From Euphorbia lathyris (taxonomy: Eukaryota > Streptophyta > Magnoliopsida > Malpighiales > Euphorbiaceae), in contig NC_088916.1 of NCBI RefSeq assembly GCF_963576675.1, forward strand, positions 23,473,501-23,537,500: a DNA stretch of 64,000 bases, in the 5' to 3' direction. Every line of letters starts with the position of its first letter. Within the stretch, counting starts at the first letter, position 1. The notes beneath the pieces were generated by a model, which did not search any database, had not been told where the DNA came from, and saw nothing but the letters and a program-made list of their open reading frames with translations. Shown one piece after another: positions 21,973 to 34,340 of the stretch. The position numbers and the translations under genes were made by a program.

Positions 21973-22667
21973 CTATACAAAATAGATAGACTCTTAATTA
22001 GAATTGTATCTATAGTTATTTTATAAAGCCAAACAGTTGCGGACGCATGATAAAATTACGTTAAAATTTTAAAAGAAACTGTTGATTAGGAGTAAGAGAA
22101 TCTTTCACACACTGTATTAAAATGTATTCTTTCGGCTGGTTGGAAGACCAAGACCCCACCATAATGTACCGTCCGCTCTTGAAGCTAAATATGATTATTA
22201 TTATTATTAGTACAAAATTTATTAAACTTTGTTATGCATAAACATATGAAGAAAATAAAAGTGTAGTGAGTGTGGTTAATAATAATAATGACATTAATGG
22301 TGATCACTTGGTTTGAGTTGCTTCAGGCTTAATCATTGATCATTAATGTCTTTCAACTTTATAATTATAAGATTATCCCAACAACCAGACACTAAGCAAT
22401 ATTAAAATTGGATTAGTTTTGTATATAATTAACCTAGCTATATCAAATTTTATATATTAATTTAAATTACTTATATTGTTAACAAACATTTATGTCCTAA
22501 TAACATATTGTAAATAAAACTATATATGTGTTTGTGACTAGGGTCAACTCCCTTTTCCTATATATCTATATCTATATGATGATATAATTAATGCTAATCT
22601 ATCACTATGGCTAGTGTAGGTGTCATCTACCTTTTGATATACTAACTAAAATCCTAAATAATATACT
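21973..22667. other. AT-rich DNA; right part may be a copia 3' LTR remnant
   Basis: No genes. At about 22667 the minus strand reads AATTTGAGGAGGAG then TGATATCTGAG, a plausible polypurine tract plus LTR start for the copia remnant to the right. The remaining LTR, if real, runs down to about 22400 with no matched 5' LTR. Confidence 0.3.
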
Positions 22668-25600
22668 CAGATATCACTCCTCCTCAAATTGATAGTTTGT
22701 CCAACCATTAATTTGCTTCGTAACTGGAGGAATCAAACCTTCAAAAGTGGTTTAGTGAGAACATTAGATGTTTGATCTAACATAGGAATATAGCATACGT
22801 GAATTTTCTTTTTAGTAACTTTGTTTCGGAGAAATTGAAAATCAAGTTCCAAGCGTTTGGAATCATCAAGAAAAAATGGATTCATTGTCAAGTATATGTT
22901 GCTCTTAAATTATCACTCCGTAATCTTGTACTCCAAGGCAAAGAATAACCAATTTGATGCATAAGCATGCGAAACCAAGTAACTTCCAATGCAAGAGATG
23001 TGAGTGCTCGATACTCCACTTCCATCGACTAGCGAGAAACAGTTCATTTTTTCCTTGAACGCAATGAAACAAGGTTCGATCCTACAAACACAGTATAGCC
23101 AAAGATGGATTTGTGATCATCAAGATCACCATCCCAATCTGTATCAGCCATTTATTTCAAAAAACCACCCTTTACATAACCGAAGATCGTGAGTCAGTGT
23201 TGAGCGAAGGTAAGAAAGTATTCATTTTACTACCTTTCAATGCCCAAGAGTTGGTTGGTGCATAAAGTGATTGACTATAGGATACATCCGGTCTAGTGAT
23301 AGTGACATATTGAAGGCCTCCAACAATGCTTGGAGAAAGACTCAGATTTTCAAAAGTTCACCTTTTAGAATACTGAGTTTAATGATGGTATAAGAGGGAG
23401 TAATTCCTTAACATCACTCATGTTTGATTTGGCAAGGAGATTATGTATGTACTTATGTGGATTTAGAGTAAGAAAGTTAGAATGGCAATGGGCCTCTAAA
23501 CCAGAAAAGTGTACTAGACAACCAAGATCTTTAATAGCAAACTTGGTTTGTAACCGAGCAATCAACAAAGAAATACTTGCTTTGTTATTTCCCGTGACAA
23601 GTATGTCATCAGCATATAGTAAGTAATAGATTTAAACAATCTTGGCTCAAAGAAAGTAAAGTGAGGAATCAGCCTTTGTGCAAGTAAAACCAAGATCAAG
23701 CAAAGCCAATGTGAGACATTGATACCACATACGAGGAGCTTGTTTGAGGCCATACAAGCTTTTTTGAAGCCGACAAACATGTGTAGGAAACTAAGGATAT
23801 ACAAACATTGGGGGTTTCTCCATGAAGATAAATTCATCAAGGTTTCCATGAAGAAAGGAATTCAACACGTCAAATTGAGTGATAAACCAACCCTGAGACA
23901 CTGTAATGGGAAATAACAACCGTATAATAGTTTGTTTGATCATATGACTATAACTTGTTCAAAGTCAAGGTCAAGAAGTTGATGTGATCCCTTAGCAACA
24001 AGCCTTGCTTTATAACAATCACTAGATCCATGCGGACATAATTTAGTACGAAAAGCCCATCGACATCTAATAATATTCGATGCACATGAAGACATTACCA
24101 ATTCCCAAGTACCATTTTCAATTAAAGCATTATACTCGAGCCTCATTGTTTCACGCCAGTGAGAGTGTTTCAGAGTTTTAGTATAACAACCCGGAGCAGA
24201 AAGAACAACTTCTGTGTGCCCTTTAGATTTCAGGTTCCTAGTTGGACTTTGAGTGGTCATTTTGTGTATTTTATTGCTTGAGGATGGGTTGTGTTTGGGT
24301 GGTTCATTTATTTTTTTTAGTACGACAGTGCATGAGATAGGATTCTTTGAGGAGAAGCCAACTTGTATTGGAATGGTGATAGGAGTGGGATGTGAGGGTT
24401 GGGCAGTTTCTATAATTTGTGTAGTTGATGTTAGGTGTTTAAGTCATGTAGGAAGGCTGGGAAAGGGGCTAGATACGAGCTAGGAACTAGCAAGGACATC
24501 AAGAGTTGTAGGCGCTGTTTGGGAAGTATAGTGCTACATGGGTAGAACTAAGTTGCCGAATAGGAGCAGTAGGGCATGTCAGTGCAGGGACAGTATGCGT
24601 TGTAAACATAAGCATTAGAGGTAGAATTAGGTTTGTAGGACATAAGTAGCAGGGTACTTCGTAATAGAAACAATATTTTACTGCATAACAGAGGCAGTTT
24701 GTAAGTAGTTTTCTGGTAGTGAGTTTATAGGCGCGAGACACTACAAGAAATATGATTTTTTGTGGGGAAAAAATTATGGGGAAATATAAGTGGATGGAAG
24801 GACTATATTTAGTTGATTCACAAGACAACTCACGAGCTAACTCTAGGTACTGAAACACATGTACATTGAAAATAACATGGTGTGAGACAAGACGTTATTA
24901 GTGAGTAAATCATAGCATTTATACCCTTTGTTTACTATACTAAACACTAGAAAGAAGCACTTTCTAGAGCGAGGATGAAACTTATTTGGATTTTAAGAAA
25001 GTAGCCACAGATAACACAAACATCCAAAGGTACGATACATAGAATAATCATGTGATGATGCAAATAACTTTTCATGTATTGTATAATATTCAAGAGTTGG
25101 ACCGACAATCGGTTAATAACAAAAAGAGAACAATCAAATGCATAAGTCCAAATCTGATATGGTAAATGTGAGTAATATAGAAGAGATAATCTAGTTTCAA
25201 CAACATATGTTTTCTTTCTGCACATCCATTTTGTTTTGGTATGTAAAGACATGAGATACGTTGAACTATGCCATTAGAAGACAAATGTTCAGTTAAAGCT
25301 TGAAATTCACCACCACAATCCGCCTGAAAGGCTTTAATTGGTCGATTAAAGTGTTTTTAAACGAGAGTTTTGAATTTGATAAAGGCACTTAGCACTTTCG
25401 ATTTGAATCGCACAAAATACAACTAAGAAAATTTACAGTAATAATCATGGAATAAGACATAGTAACGGTATTTATCATGTGACTCAACCAGTGCAGGACC
25501 ACACATATTGGAACAGATTAAATATAAAGGTCCGGAAGCAACAAAATCAGATTTTGCAAATGGAATGAGACATGCCTTCCTAACATACACAAACTTGAAT

Positions 25601-26230
25601 TTTTATTATCTTTAACAAAGGAAATATTATTCAGTTCAAGAGTACGTTTAACAATAAGAAATTTGGAATGTCTTAAACGAGCATGCCTAACGGAAATGAA
25701 ATAAATCTTGAACTTAATGCAAGGAGGACGATGGGAGAGACACGATATAAAGGTCATTCTCATTGTTTCCTTAATGAATCACCTTCCTGCTCTTCAAATC
25801 CTTCAAAACAAAATTATTAGCGAAAAATGTTAATAGAGATAGGATTAAAACAAGTTTAAAAAAAAAGACATAGATAATAAATTATTCACCATTTGTAGAA
25901 CATGTAATATATTACCAAATTTCAAGGGAAAATTATAAACATGAAATTGAGAAGAACCAACATGAGAAATAAGGATTGTTTTGCTATTACCTACGGTAAC
26001 TTCCTTTGGGCCACATATTCAGAATGAACATGTAAATTTTCAAGATTATCAGTTAGATGGTGAGTCACACCGGAATCAACCAACTAGTCAGTAGAGGTTT
26101 TGTTGGTATAGTAGCAAGTTTTGAAGAATGTCGAATGTAATTATGTTGTTTCGGCTATATTTAGGTGATGGAGATTGTTCGATAAAAAATGACCATTACC
26201 TTTGTCAAAAGGTAAATAAATCAAAATACA
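22668..26230 (-). pseudogene. Heavily decayed Ty1/copia polyprotein remnant
   Basis: Reading the minus strand from 26230 down, fragments appear in copia order. A protease-region remnant (GNSKTILISHVGSSQFHVYN) is at about 25900-26010. Integrase pieces are at 24947-25763 (SSNGIVQRISCLYIPKQNGC). The reverse transcriptase start is at 23940-24260 (HWRETMRLEYNALIENGTWEL, YKARLVAKG), with mid and late RT at 23365-23849 (IKDLGCLVHFSGLEA). An RNase H remnant is near 22960-23160. Frames break every 200-300 bases. No flanking LTR pair is found. This is an old dead element. Confidence 0.75.
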
Positions 26231-26464
26231 TTTTGTGAAAAGCTTGAAATTAACTTCTTCTTTTTTTCAAACGTTGTTGCTTGCTCTAGAAAATCTAACA
26301 TTGGTAGTTTTGTAAACTTAAACAAACACTTTTTTTTAATTGTTTAGTGTAAAACTGATAAACGCTGATATGAAAAGCTAAACCAAAAACATTACCATGA
26401 GATGTTTGTTTTAGTTTTTTTAGAGCAGCTTTTAACATTTTACTACAAACTACATGAAATATAG

Positions 26465-27077
26465 TAGACCTGGCAATTATCGTGTTCGAGTCGTGTTCGT
26501 GTCGTGTCATTTCGGGTTCGTGTCAAAAAGAGTAAACTCAAACCCAACCCAAAAACTTTCGTGTCAAAGTCGTGTTAACCTATTCGGGTTAGTGTCGATT
26601 TCGTGTCGTGTTTTCGGGTTACATGTAATTTTGTTATGCGTATATATTAATAATAACTCTTAAAAATAGAAGAAGATTTGGTACTGTTTTTAAACATTTT
26701 ATATCATTTTTAGATTAGTATGCTAACAATAATTATCGAAAAGTTCGATAATATCATGTTAGAGGGTTATGTAATGTGTTTATAACAATTTAGGAAATTC
26801 AAATTAATATTTGCAATTAATAATTATAATTTTATTATCTTTATTAATAAAGTGACATAAAAAAACATGAGAGAATATAACAATAATTTTCAATATCCGT
26901 GTCATTTCGTGTCGTTTTCGGGTTCACATATCAACACTAACCCAACCCAAAAATTAGCGTGTCAGTTTCGTGTCAACCCAAAAATGATCCATTACCTATT
27001 AAGCTCAACACTAACACTAAAAATCCGTGTCGTGTTCGTGTCGTGTAATCGGGTCGTGTGTCATTTTGCCACCTCTA
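26465..27077. mobile_element. Non-autonomous hAT element, 613 bp, perfect 8-bp TSD
   Basis: Ends TAGACCTGGCAA and, reverse-complemented, TAGAGGTGGCAA. AAATATAG flanks both sides (26457-26464, 27078-27085). Subterminal regions are packed with GTGTCGTGTC/CGTGTCG repeats, as in common plant hAT elements. The short frames inside are repeat artefacts. Confidence 0.8.
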
Positions 27078-27082
27078 AAATA

Positions 27083-27591
27083 TAGTGTTTGGTTTAGGTT
27101 TATTAAATACCAGCTTTTAATTTTTTTATATAGAAACAATAGCGTTTCAGAGTTTTCACGTTCAATTTTGGAGGTTTATGTGAAAAACTATTTGTATTTA
27201 TTTAATTTTGATAAAAATTATTTTTCTTATTTCAATAAATATGTTTATTTTTTTAACATTATTCATATCTCTGTAATATTATTGAAAAAAAACTATGTTT
27301 TGCTCTATGTATTTAATAAAAAAATTATTATTTTTATTTAGTTATTTAGGTTATTTTTATAATCTATGCATTATATTTTTATAATTTATTTGATGATAAT
27401 TGTAAAAGATTGTCCATATTAGTTATTTTACATATTAACATCTAACATCATAATTAAAACATTATAATTATCATAATTTTATTAAACATTAATAACTAAT
27501 CAACTAATAACAATAACAAAACAACTAGATGTTACCAACAAAAAAAAACTCACAACAACGGCAACTATCAGCTAACAACTAAATTAAACTT
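27083..27591. mobile_element. MITE-like element with GTGTTTGGTTTAG ends (tentative)
   Basis: GTGTTTGGTTTAG near 27085 pairs imperfectly with CTAAATTAAACTTG at the right. It shares CAGCTTTTAA and GCGTTTCAG motifs with the element at 3584. Its left edge abuts the hAT duplication, so the boundary is uncertain. Confidence 0.3.
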
Positions 27592-27647
27592 GTCTTAAAT
27601 TTATTATTAATATGAAGATGAACAGTTTAAAAATTGCATGACCAGTT

Positions 27648-27672
27648 TATATATATATATATATATATATAT
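27648..27672. repeat. (AT)n microsatellite
   Basis: About 12 alternating TA/AT dinucleotides. Confidence 0.7.
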
Positions 27673-28161
27673 GAAAAATTAAAATATTTGGATTTTTAAT
27701 TGAATAAGATATTTGGATATAATTTAACAAATAAATAATACATTATATGTAAGGCTATAATCGAATCGAGCTAAACCGAGCTTTGATCTGCTCAGGTTCG
27801 GCTCGCTAGAAAATTAACGAGCTCGAGCTCAACATTCTGTTCATGAGTTGTTCGTGAGTTTGTTAACGAGCTTTGCTCTCGAATAGCTCATTAATTTAAT
27901 TTATGAATTTCTTCTGCGAACAACTCATTAAATATATTGATATGAATTTTTTTTAACAACAAACTACATGGTTTTGAAACCTATAAAATTAAATTTTACA
28001 TAAAACTACGTTGTTTTACATTCCCTATATAGAAATATTATTATTAACATAGTAATCGAACCATTTACGAGTGTGTTCTTGAAAATTATAATCGAGCTTG
28101 CTAATGAGTTTGTTTATAAATCTATAATTGAGTCTGTAAACGAGCTTCCGAACCGAGTTTC

Positions 28162-28347
28162 TATAGAGTAATTGAGAAGAAGTGATTTGTTTATTGATTG
28201 AATGAATGTATATAAAGAATACAAAGACTTGAGATATACATCAAGTAACACAAAAATATTTATAGGGTATTAATAGGATAATACCAAACTATTAACAACA
28301 ATATAAAAGGATAAATATGCTAACTAAATACAACTCAATCCTTATCA
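28162..28347 (-). repeat. 3' LTR of the copia element
   Basis: 186 bases. It is adjacent to a minus-strand purine-rich GAAGGGGCG that may be the polypurine tract. Confidence 0.8.
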
Positions 28348-28885
28348 CGCCCCTTCAAAACGGTCGGCCAAGAGGAGAGACCGATTTTGCGAACCAAGGA
28401 AACAAATGTAGAACGAGGAAGTGGCTTTGTAAGAGCATCTGCGAGCTGATCGGCATTAGATATATGGGCCACCCGAAGAGTTCGAGATTGCACATTTTCG
28501 TGAACGAAATGATAATCTAACGCAAGATGTTTCATTTTTTAATGAAAAACTGGATTAGCACTGACATAAGTGGCACCAGCATTGTCGCAGTAGATAACAG
28601 GAGAAATGGATGATGTATAAGCTGAGGTCTTGAAAGAGATTGCAGAGCCAAAGAAGTTCAGCAGTGGCACTGGCCACGACGCGATATTCAGCCTCAGTAG
28701 AAGAGCGAACCATTGTGCGTTGCTTCCTTGACGTCCATGAGATGGGATTTTTGCCAAGATACACAATATAGGCAGTAGTGGAGATGTAATCATCCTTATC
28801 ACAAGCCCAATCCGCATCTGAAAAGGCATGAATGGTGAGTGGGGAATCCTTATGAAGAACCAATCATGTAGTTTGAGTGCCCCCC
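28335..28885 (-). pseudogene. Copia RNase H, frameshifted
   Basis: The 28555-28863 frame has HAFSDADWACDKDDYISTT, ISWTSRKQRTMVRSSTEAEYR and ATAELLWL. The last part (28335-28535) has LDYHFVHENVQ and QLADALTKPLP. They lie in different frames. The upstream end is cut at 28885 by the inserted LTR. This domain removes RNA from the hybrid during reverse transcription. Confidence 0.8.
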
Positions 28886-30388
28886 TGTTGAGCGATTTCC
28901 GCAAGTGCACGGTATACGCTTGTAGTAATAAAAGATATCGATCCCACAGGGAACGTTTTTTAACAAAACTTATTTACAATCGGTTAAATTTACTTTTAAG
29001 GTTTATAATATGGAAAAATCGTTTAATCGGTTTTGGTTTTGAAATTGCTAGAATGAGAATTAGATTAGAATGTGAAGATGTTAGAAAATATCTGATTAAA
29101 AATGAATTTGCAAAACAGGAACGTTTTAGTACTTTAGAAAAGTAAACAAGTATTTTTGTTTGCATTAAGCAAAGAAAACAACTTTAAACTTTGTACGAAT
29201 TATAAAGATGAAATAAATGACGGAACCTCTAATTAATAGGCTTTGAACGCGACAAAACCCTTATCCGGGATAATTGCCCTTAATCAAATTAAAACTCTAC
29301 CGAGATAATAATTTGCTTAAGTGTTCAACAAAGTTTCCTTGTAAAGATTTTGAATTGAACTACGTTTTAATGAAAACACCAGCAGTCACTTTAGTGGATT
29401 GGTTACCATAAGTGCTGCATAAAGATCTATCAAATAGAACAGACTTTATTAGATGAAATATAAATTGATACAAGTTTACAGAGAACATGGAGCATTGAAT
29501 TCTTCGACGGCGTGTAAGTGAACGGGTTGTCAATCCTTTCCTTGGGTTTCGTTAGAGTTTGTCAAGCTCAGGGACGAATCCTCTACTCAATCTTCTCGCT
29601 GAATCTTCGTAATAGAGACTGGGTCGGTCCACTACCAAAATGTAAACTAAACTAGAACAATGTCTAAACGCTACTGAATTTGTTATTATTTTGTTAACAA
29701 TGTGTGTACATCATATTGCTTTTGAACAGAATCGAAATCTAACTTCTGAATCACTTGATTCGGAATTTCTGCATAAATTCTACACTAATCTCTCTCTTCT
29801 ACACATATCATTATATCATTATTATTATTATCTTCAACTCTCCATCAACTCTTTATTTATAGATGTTGAAGAGTCTTGATTGAAGTGTCGTGTCCGTTGT
29901 GAAGGATCGTGTCCGCTACGAAAGGACGTCTTTATCCACCCGAACGATCGCGTTTCGTCGAAAACGAAAGTGTGTAACTAGGCTTCTAAAATCTCCTGCT
30001 CGTACCGAGAATTATTAAATTCTCTACCGAGAATGGGGGAGCATCAATTGTACTTCGGACAAAGGGAAGAAAGGCTGAAGGACGCGTGTCGCGACCGTGA
30101 ATGGGGGGGCCGCGGTCGCGGCACGGAGCTTTTTCGGTTTTTTGGCTCTTGTTCGTGTCTTCGACTTGGCGTTATTAATTTTCGTCGTATTCGACTCCTT
30201 TTGTAGGACTTTTCTTCTAGTTTTGAGCTCTTTTTACTCTTATTTGGATTTTACCAAATATTTATGTACCTTGCACGAAAGAAACATATTCGAGAGTAAA
30301 AGTATTATAAATAGGTATGAATAGCATAAATTCGTAGCAATATTGATGTAATTATTGATGATATTTTAGGTATATTTTGGGCTTAACA
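28886..30388 (-). mobile_element. Solo LTR, 1503 bp, inside the copia element
   Basis: TGTTGAGC at the left end and GCTTAACA at the right form short inverted termini. CCCCC flanks both sides (28881-28885, 30389-30393). Copia RNase H coding resumes across the gap. On the minus strand the segment ends in a CCCTGTGGGATCGATATC and CCGTGCACTTGCGG region, a type common near LTR ends of gypsy-like elements in plants. There is no coding sequence. Confidence 0.7.
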
Positions 30389-30393
30389 CCCCC

Positions 30394-31475
30394 AAATAAC
30401 GAAGAAGTCGTTTTAAGGCTTGCGTATGATCTTCAGTTGACCGATGCATGTATTGAGCTAATTTATTGACCGAGAAAGCAATATCCGGTCGAGTCAAACT
30501 GAGATACTGTAGACTACCAAGCAGAGCAAGTTATTCAATTAGATCTTGGAGTGTTGTTCCGGCTAACGTTAAAGGAGGATGAGTGGCTTGAGGAGTAGCA
30601 ACGAGTTTAGCATCATTCATGTTAGCCCTGCATAAAATGTCAGAAATATATTTTCTTTGACTCAAGAATAGTCCATCAGGATGAGGAAGAACTTTAACTC
30701 CAAGAAAATATGATAATTGGCCTAAGTCTTTTAGAGAAAAACAAGCTGAAATGTTGGTGATGAATGTCTCAAGAAATTGTGTAGAATTACTAGTAACAAT
30801 AATGTGGTCAACATAGACCAGTAAATAAAGGGTGAGCGTAGAGTAAATAAGGATGAATCTGATATGGAGTTTCTAAATCCTAAATCAAATAAGAACTGCC
30901 TTAATTCTGTAATTCTGTGTACCAAGCCCTTAGTGCTTGTTTGAGACCATATAGTGCTTTGTTTAATTTACACACATAATTTGGATGCATAGTATCATTG
31001 AATCCAGGTGGTTGAGCGGTGTAAACTTCCTTCGTGAGAGTTCCCTACAAAAAAGCATTGTTAATGTCCAATTGGCGCAAAGACTAACCTTGGCTAACCG
31101 CAAGAGAGAGTATTAAACGGACAGTAGTCGGTTTAACGATAGGACTGAATGTCTCATTATAGTCTAGCCCTGGTCTTTGATTGAAACTCATGCCACAAGA
31201 CGAGCTTTATACTGTGTGATTTTACCATTTGAGTCACGTTTGATTCGGAAAACCCATTTACAGCCTACAACATTTTTAGAAATAGATGGTGGTACAAGCT
31301 GCCAGGTTTTATTACGAATGAGGGCAGTAAATTCCTCCTTCATGGCTTTCCACCACAGTGGACTCTTAAGAGCCTGAGCCACGATTTTGGGAATGGTTTC
31401 AGAATCAGTGACTTGAGTAAGAAGGTTAAGTTTTTGTATAGGCTTACGAATATTATTTTGATGCCTGGTTATCAT
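30394..31475 (-). pseudogene. Copia reverse transcriptase, broken
   Basis: The N-terminal piece (31188-31475) shows ALKSPLWWKAMKEEFTALIR, TWQLVPPSISKNVVGCKWVF and YKARLVA. The middle piece (30731-30925) shows [20 protein letters not shown]. The active-site segment near 30805-30820 reads VYVDHII rather than YVDD, so the second catalytic aspartate is His. The C-terminal part (30394-30720) still encodes recognisable [18 protein letters not shown]. Several stops are present. Confidence 0.8.
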
Positions 31476-31479
31476 AGTA

Positions 31480-32627
31480 GGGACAGGTCGTGGTGGGGAA
31501 AAGAGGGAGATGAGGATGGGGTGGTTGAGGATGATGTAGAGGGTGAGTGAGACGCCTCAAAGGAATGGGAAGAAACAACAAGATCAGCGGCAGAATGGTG
31601 CAGTGGAGTTGGGATGGCAGAATGGTGCAGAGGAGGAGAGGGAGCTGTTAACGTGGTTATAGATAGGAGACACCATTGTTCAAGTAAATTTAAAAGAGAG
31701 TGAGATGTAGAAGCAAGATCAGAATAAGGAAATTTGTGTTCAACAAAATGAACGTGTCGAGAGGTGTAGACCTTATTTGATTGGGGATCAAGACAGTAAT
31801 AGGCACTCTGAGTGGAGGAATACCCTATAAAGACACAAGGGATGAACTTGGGCTCTAATTTATGGGAGGTATAAGGTTTGAGTCAAGGATAACAGAGACA
31901 GCCGGAACTTTTCAGCTTTTGATAGTTAGGCGGTTTTCTAAATAGTTTAAGATGCGGAGAAGCATTTTTTAATATAGGAGTGGGGGAGGCGATTAATAAG
32001 ATACACTGATGTGGAACAAGCATTAGTCCAATATTCTAGTGGCATAGAGGCATGAGTGATTAAAGTGAGACATGTTTCGACAATGTGTCGATGATGTCTC
32101 TCGGAATAGCCATTATGTTGAAGGGTGTGAGGAGGAGTATTGAGCCTGGATATGCCATTGATGGCGAGGTACCCATTAAGAGTTGCATGCTCACCACCAT
32201 TGTCAGAATATAAAGTAGTGATAGGAAGTTGGAAAAACTTTTCAACTAAAGCTTTGTAACGAGTAAATACGACACTTGTATCTGATTTTCTTTTTAGTGG
32301 ATAAAGCCAAATATATTTGGTGTAGTGATCTACAAAAATTAAATGGTATTTGAATCCATCATGTGAATAAATGGGTGTTGTCCAAAGATCAGTCTATATG
32401 TATTGTAAAGGTGTAGTGGAAGTTATAGATGAGATAGAAAAAGGAAGCTGGTGACTTTTATTGCAAGAACATGAATTACAATCTAAAGTTGAGATACTAG
32501 GAACATTGAAATTATTTTGTGAGACAAAATGCCAAAAAACTTTAAGAGACGGATGCCCCAATCGATGATACCAATCAAGGGAATTAATTTTGGTGCTTGT
32601 GAAGACTTGAGGTGTAGTAGACTGAAT
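31480..32627 (-). pseudogene. Copia integrase, decayed
   Basis: Around 32040-32240 the minus strand encodes TTLYSDNGGEHATL and NGYSERHHRHIVETCL, the D and E parts of the integrase core, but in interrupted frames. A Pro/Ser-rich linker precedes RT (31480-31700). No continuous frame remains. Confidence 0.65.
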
Positions 32628-34025
32628 TTAATAGATACCAGATTTAACTGGACCCTGGAAGAGAGAAATCCTTGTTTTGAGATCCTTCACACAAAAAGAG
32701 TGAGGTAAGAATTCTATGGACGCATTATTGTCAAGAAAAAATTGAGAAATAGAGATAATATTGCGAGACATTGAGGGTATAAATAGAACATTATTTAGGT
32801 AAAGAGAAGAAGAAGAACATGAAAGATTAAATGAACCAGTGTGAGAAATTTTTAAACTTGTACCATCACCAATGATCAGTTCCTCAGTGCCATCATAGGG
32901 AGCATGTAGAGCCAAATTGTTTAGATCAATAGTAACATGGTGAGAGGCACCACTGTCAAGCAGCCATATTGATGAAGGCGTGGAAGAAGGTATGTAGACT
33001 GCATGTGCTTGTGGTCGAGCATGATTAGAAATAGAAGGAGCCCGATTGAAATGAGTGAAGGTAGGCGGTGTGACATTTGGACATTGGTGAGAAAATTTGG
33101 GGCACTTAGACACAACATGCCCTTGTTCGCGACACCATTGGCAATTACCCAAAAAAGGACGAGGTTGCCTGGAAAAATTATTGCTGGGAGTTGGAAGATT
33201 GCCGGAGGCTTGTGGATGACCAGGATGGCGATATTGTGGACGAGTAGCAGCCACAAAGGCAGTGGTAGGAAGAGGAGAGGAACGTTGGTTCTGCTGAATA
33301 GTCAGTTCTCGGTTAATCAATCTTTCATGCAATTCTTCGAAGGAGATTGGGGTATCACTTGCATTGACAAATTCAATGACCGAGTTGTATGGGGTATCAA
33401 GACCATGTAATACTCGATCAATAATATCTTCATGCTCAACAGTTTTACCATGGGTAGCTAGTTGATTCACACACGCCTTAATTGCCTGCATATATGTAGA
33501 AACAGTTTGATTTCCTTTTGAGATTTGATTGAATTGATCTTTCAATTGTTTGATATGGCCTTTGCTAGGCTTGGCATATGTCTTTTCAAGAATGTCCCAG
33601 ATATCCTTGGTGGTTTTGGCTTGAGAGATGAGCGGAATGAGGGATTGAGAAATTTTACCGACTAAGGAACCAAACAATAGTTTGTCCTGTTGATTCGAAA
33701 AGTGAATAGCTGGAGTGGATTCCTCAACACCGTTAGAAGCAATGGTAGGAGAGGGAGAGGGAAAAGTGCCATCAATAAATTTGTAGAGATCATGTCCAAT
33801 GAGTATGGCTTGAATTTGCATCTTTCAAGAGAGGTAATTTGTAGAACTTAGTTGAATGGTGGTGGGAATATGAATAAAGGTAAATGGTTTAGTTGAATCA
33901 TCAGTGTTTGGGATTTGAGAGGATGAGTTAGGGTTTGTCATTGAGGATGTGTTAGGGAAGGAAGACGATTTTGAGGAAGACGATTTTTTAAAGAGGGAAA
34001 GAGGATCAAAAGTCTCTGATATCAT
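32628..34025 (-). pseudogene. Copia gag-protease
   Basis: The 397-codon frame (32628-33821) contains a UBN2-type gag (LLFGSLVGKISQSLIPLISQ, DIWDILEKTYAKPSKGHIKQ, HEDIIDRVLHGLDTPY). It also has a CCHC zinc knuckle (CQWCREQGHVVSKC) and the protease site IWLLDSGASHH. A TGA at 33825-33827 separates the first 66 codons in the same frame, where gag normally has NYLxWK; this looks like Trp to stop. The first ATG overlaps the PBS, and a later one in the leader is as likely. Confidence 0.85.
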
Positions 34026-34234
34026 ATAGAGTAATTGAGAAGAAGTGATTTGTTTGTTGATTGAAATTAAATATATAAAGAATACAAAGACTTGAGATAT
34101 ACATCAAGTAACAGAAAGATATTTCAGGGTATTAATAGGATAATACCAAACTAGTAACAAGAATATAACAAGATAAATATGCTAACAATATAATAAGATA
34201 AGTATGCTAACTAAATACAACTCAATCCTTATCA
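34025..34234 (-). repeat. 5' LTR of the copia element
   Basis: 210 bases, matching 28162-28347 except for scattered changes and a 24-base tandem duplication (ATAAGTATGCTAAC region near 34180-34210). Confidence 0.8.
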
Positions 34235-34340
34235 GTTTCGTCGTGCTCAATCTCGATTCGTATATAAATCGAACTGAATATGATGACTTTTTATCGAGTC
34301 GAATACCGAAACTCCACTCATGAGAGCTCTAATTATATGT

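Larger units (their letters stand above)
28162..34234 (-). mobile_element. Complete Ty1/copia retrotransposon (6073 bp), minus strand
   Basis: LTRs at 28162-28347 and 34025-34234 share TATAGAGTAATTGAGAAG...CAATCCTTATCA (plus strand). Perfect GTTTC duplications lie at 28157-28161 and 34235-34239. On the minus strand the internal region starts TGATATCAGAGAC (a variant of the tRNA-Met PBS) and runs gag, protease, integrase, RT, RNase H, the copia order. It is interrupted by a solo LTR (28886-30388). Stops, frameshifts and a changed RT active site show it is dead. Confidence 0.9.
27751..34331. mobile_element. hAT-like element with GAGCTCG-rich ends, split by a copia insertion
   Basis: The left part (27751-28161) is rich in CGAGCT/GAGCTCGAGCT motifs. 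The right part (34240-34331) has ATCGAGTCGAATAC and AGAGCTC. ATTATATGT flanks both sides (27742-27750, 34332-34340), giving an 8-9 bp duplication. A related copy is at 37571-38486. The whole copia element 28162-34234 lies between the halves. Confidence 0.6.
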
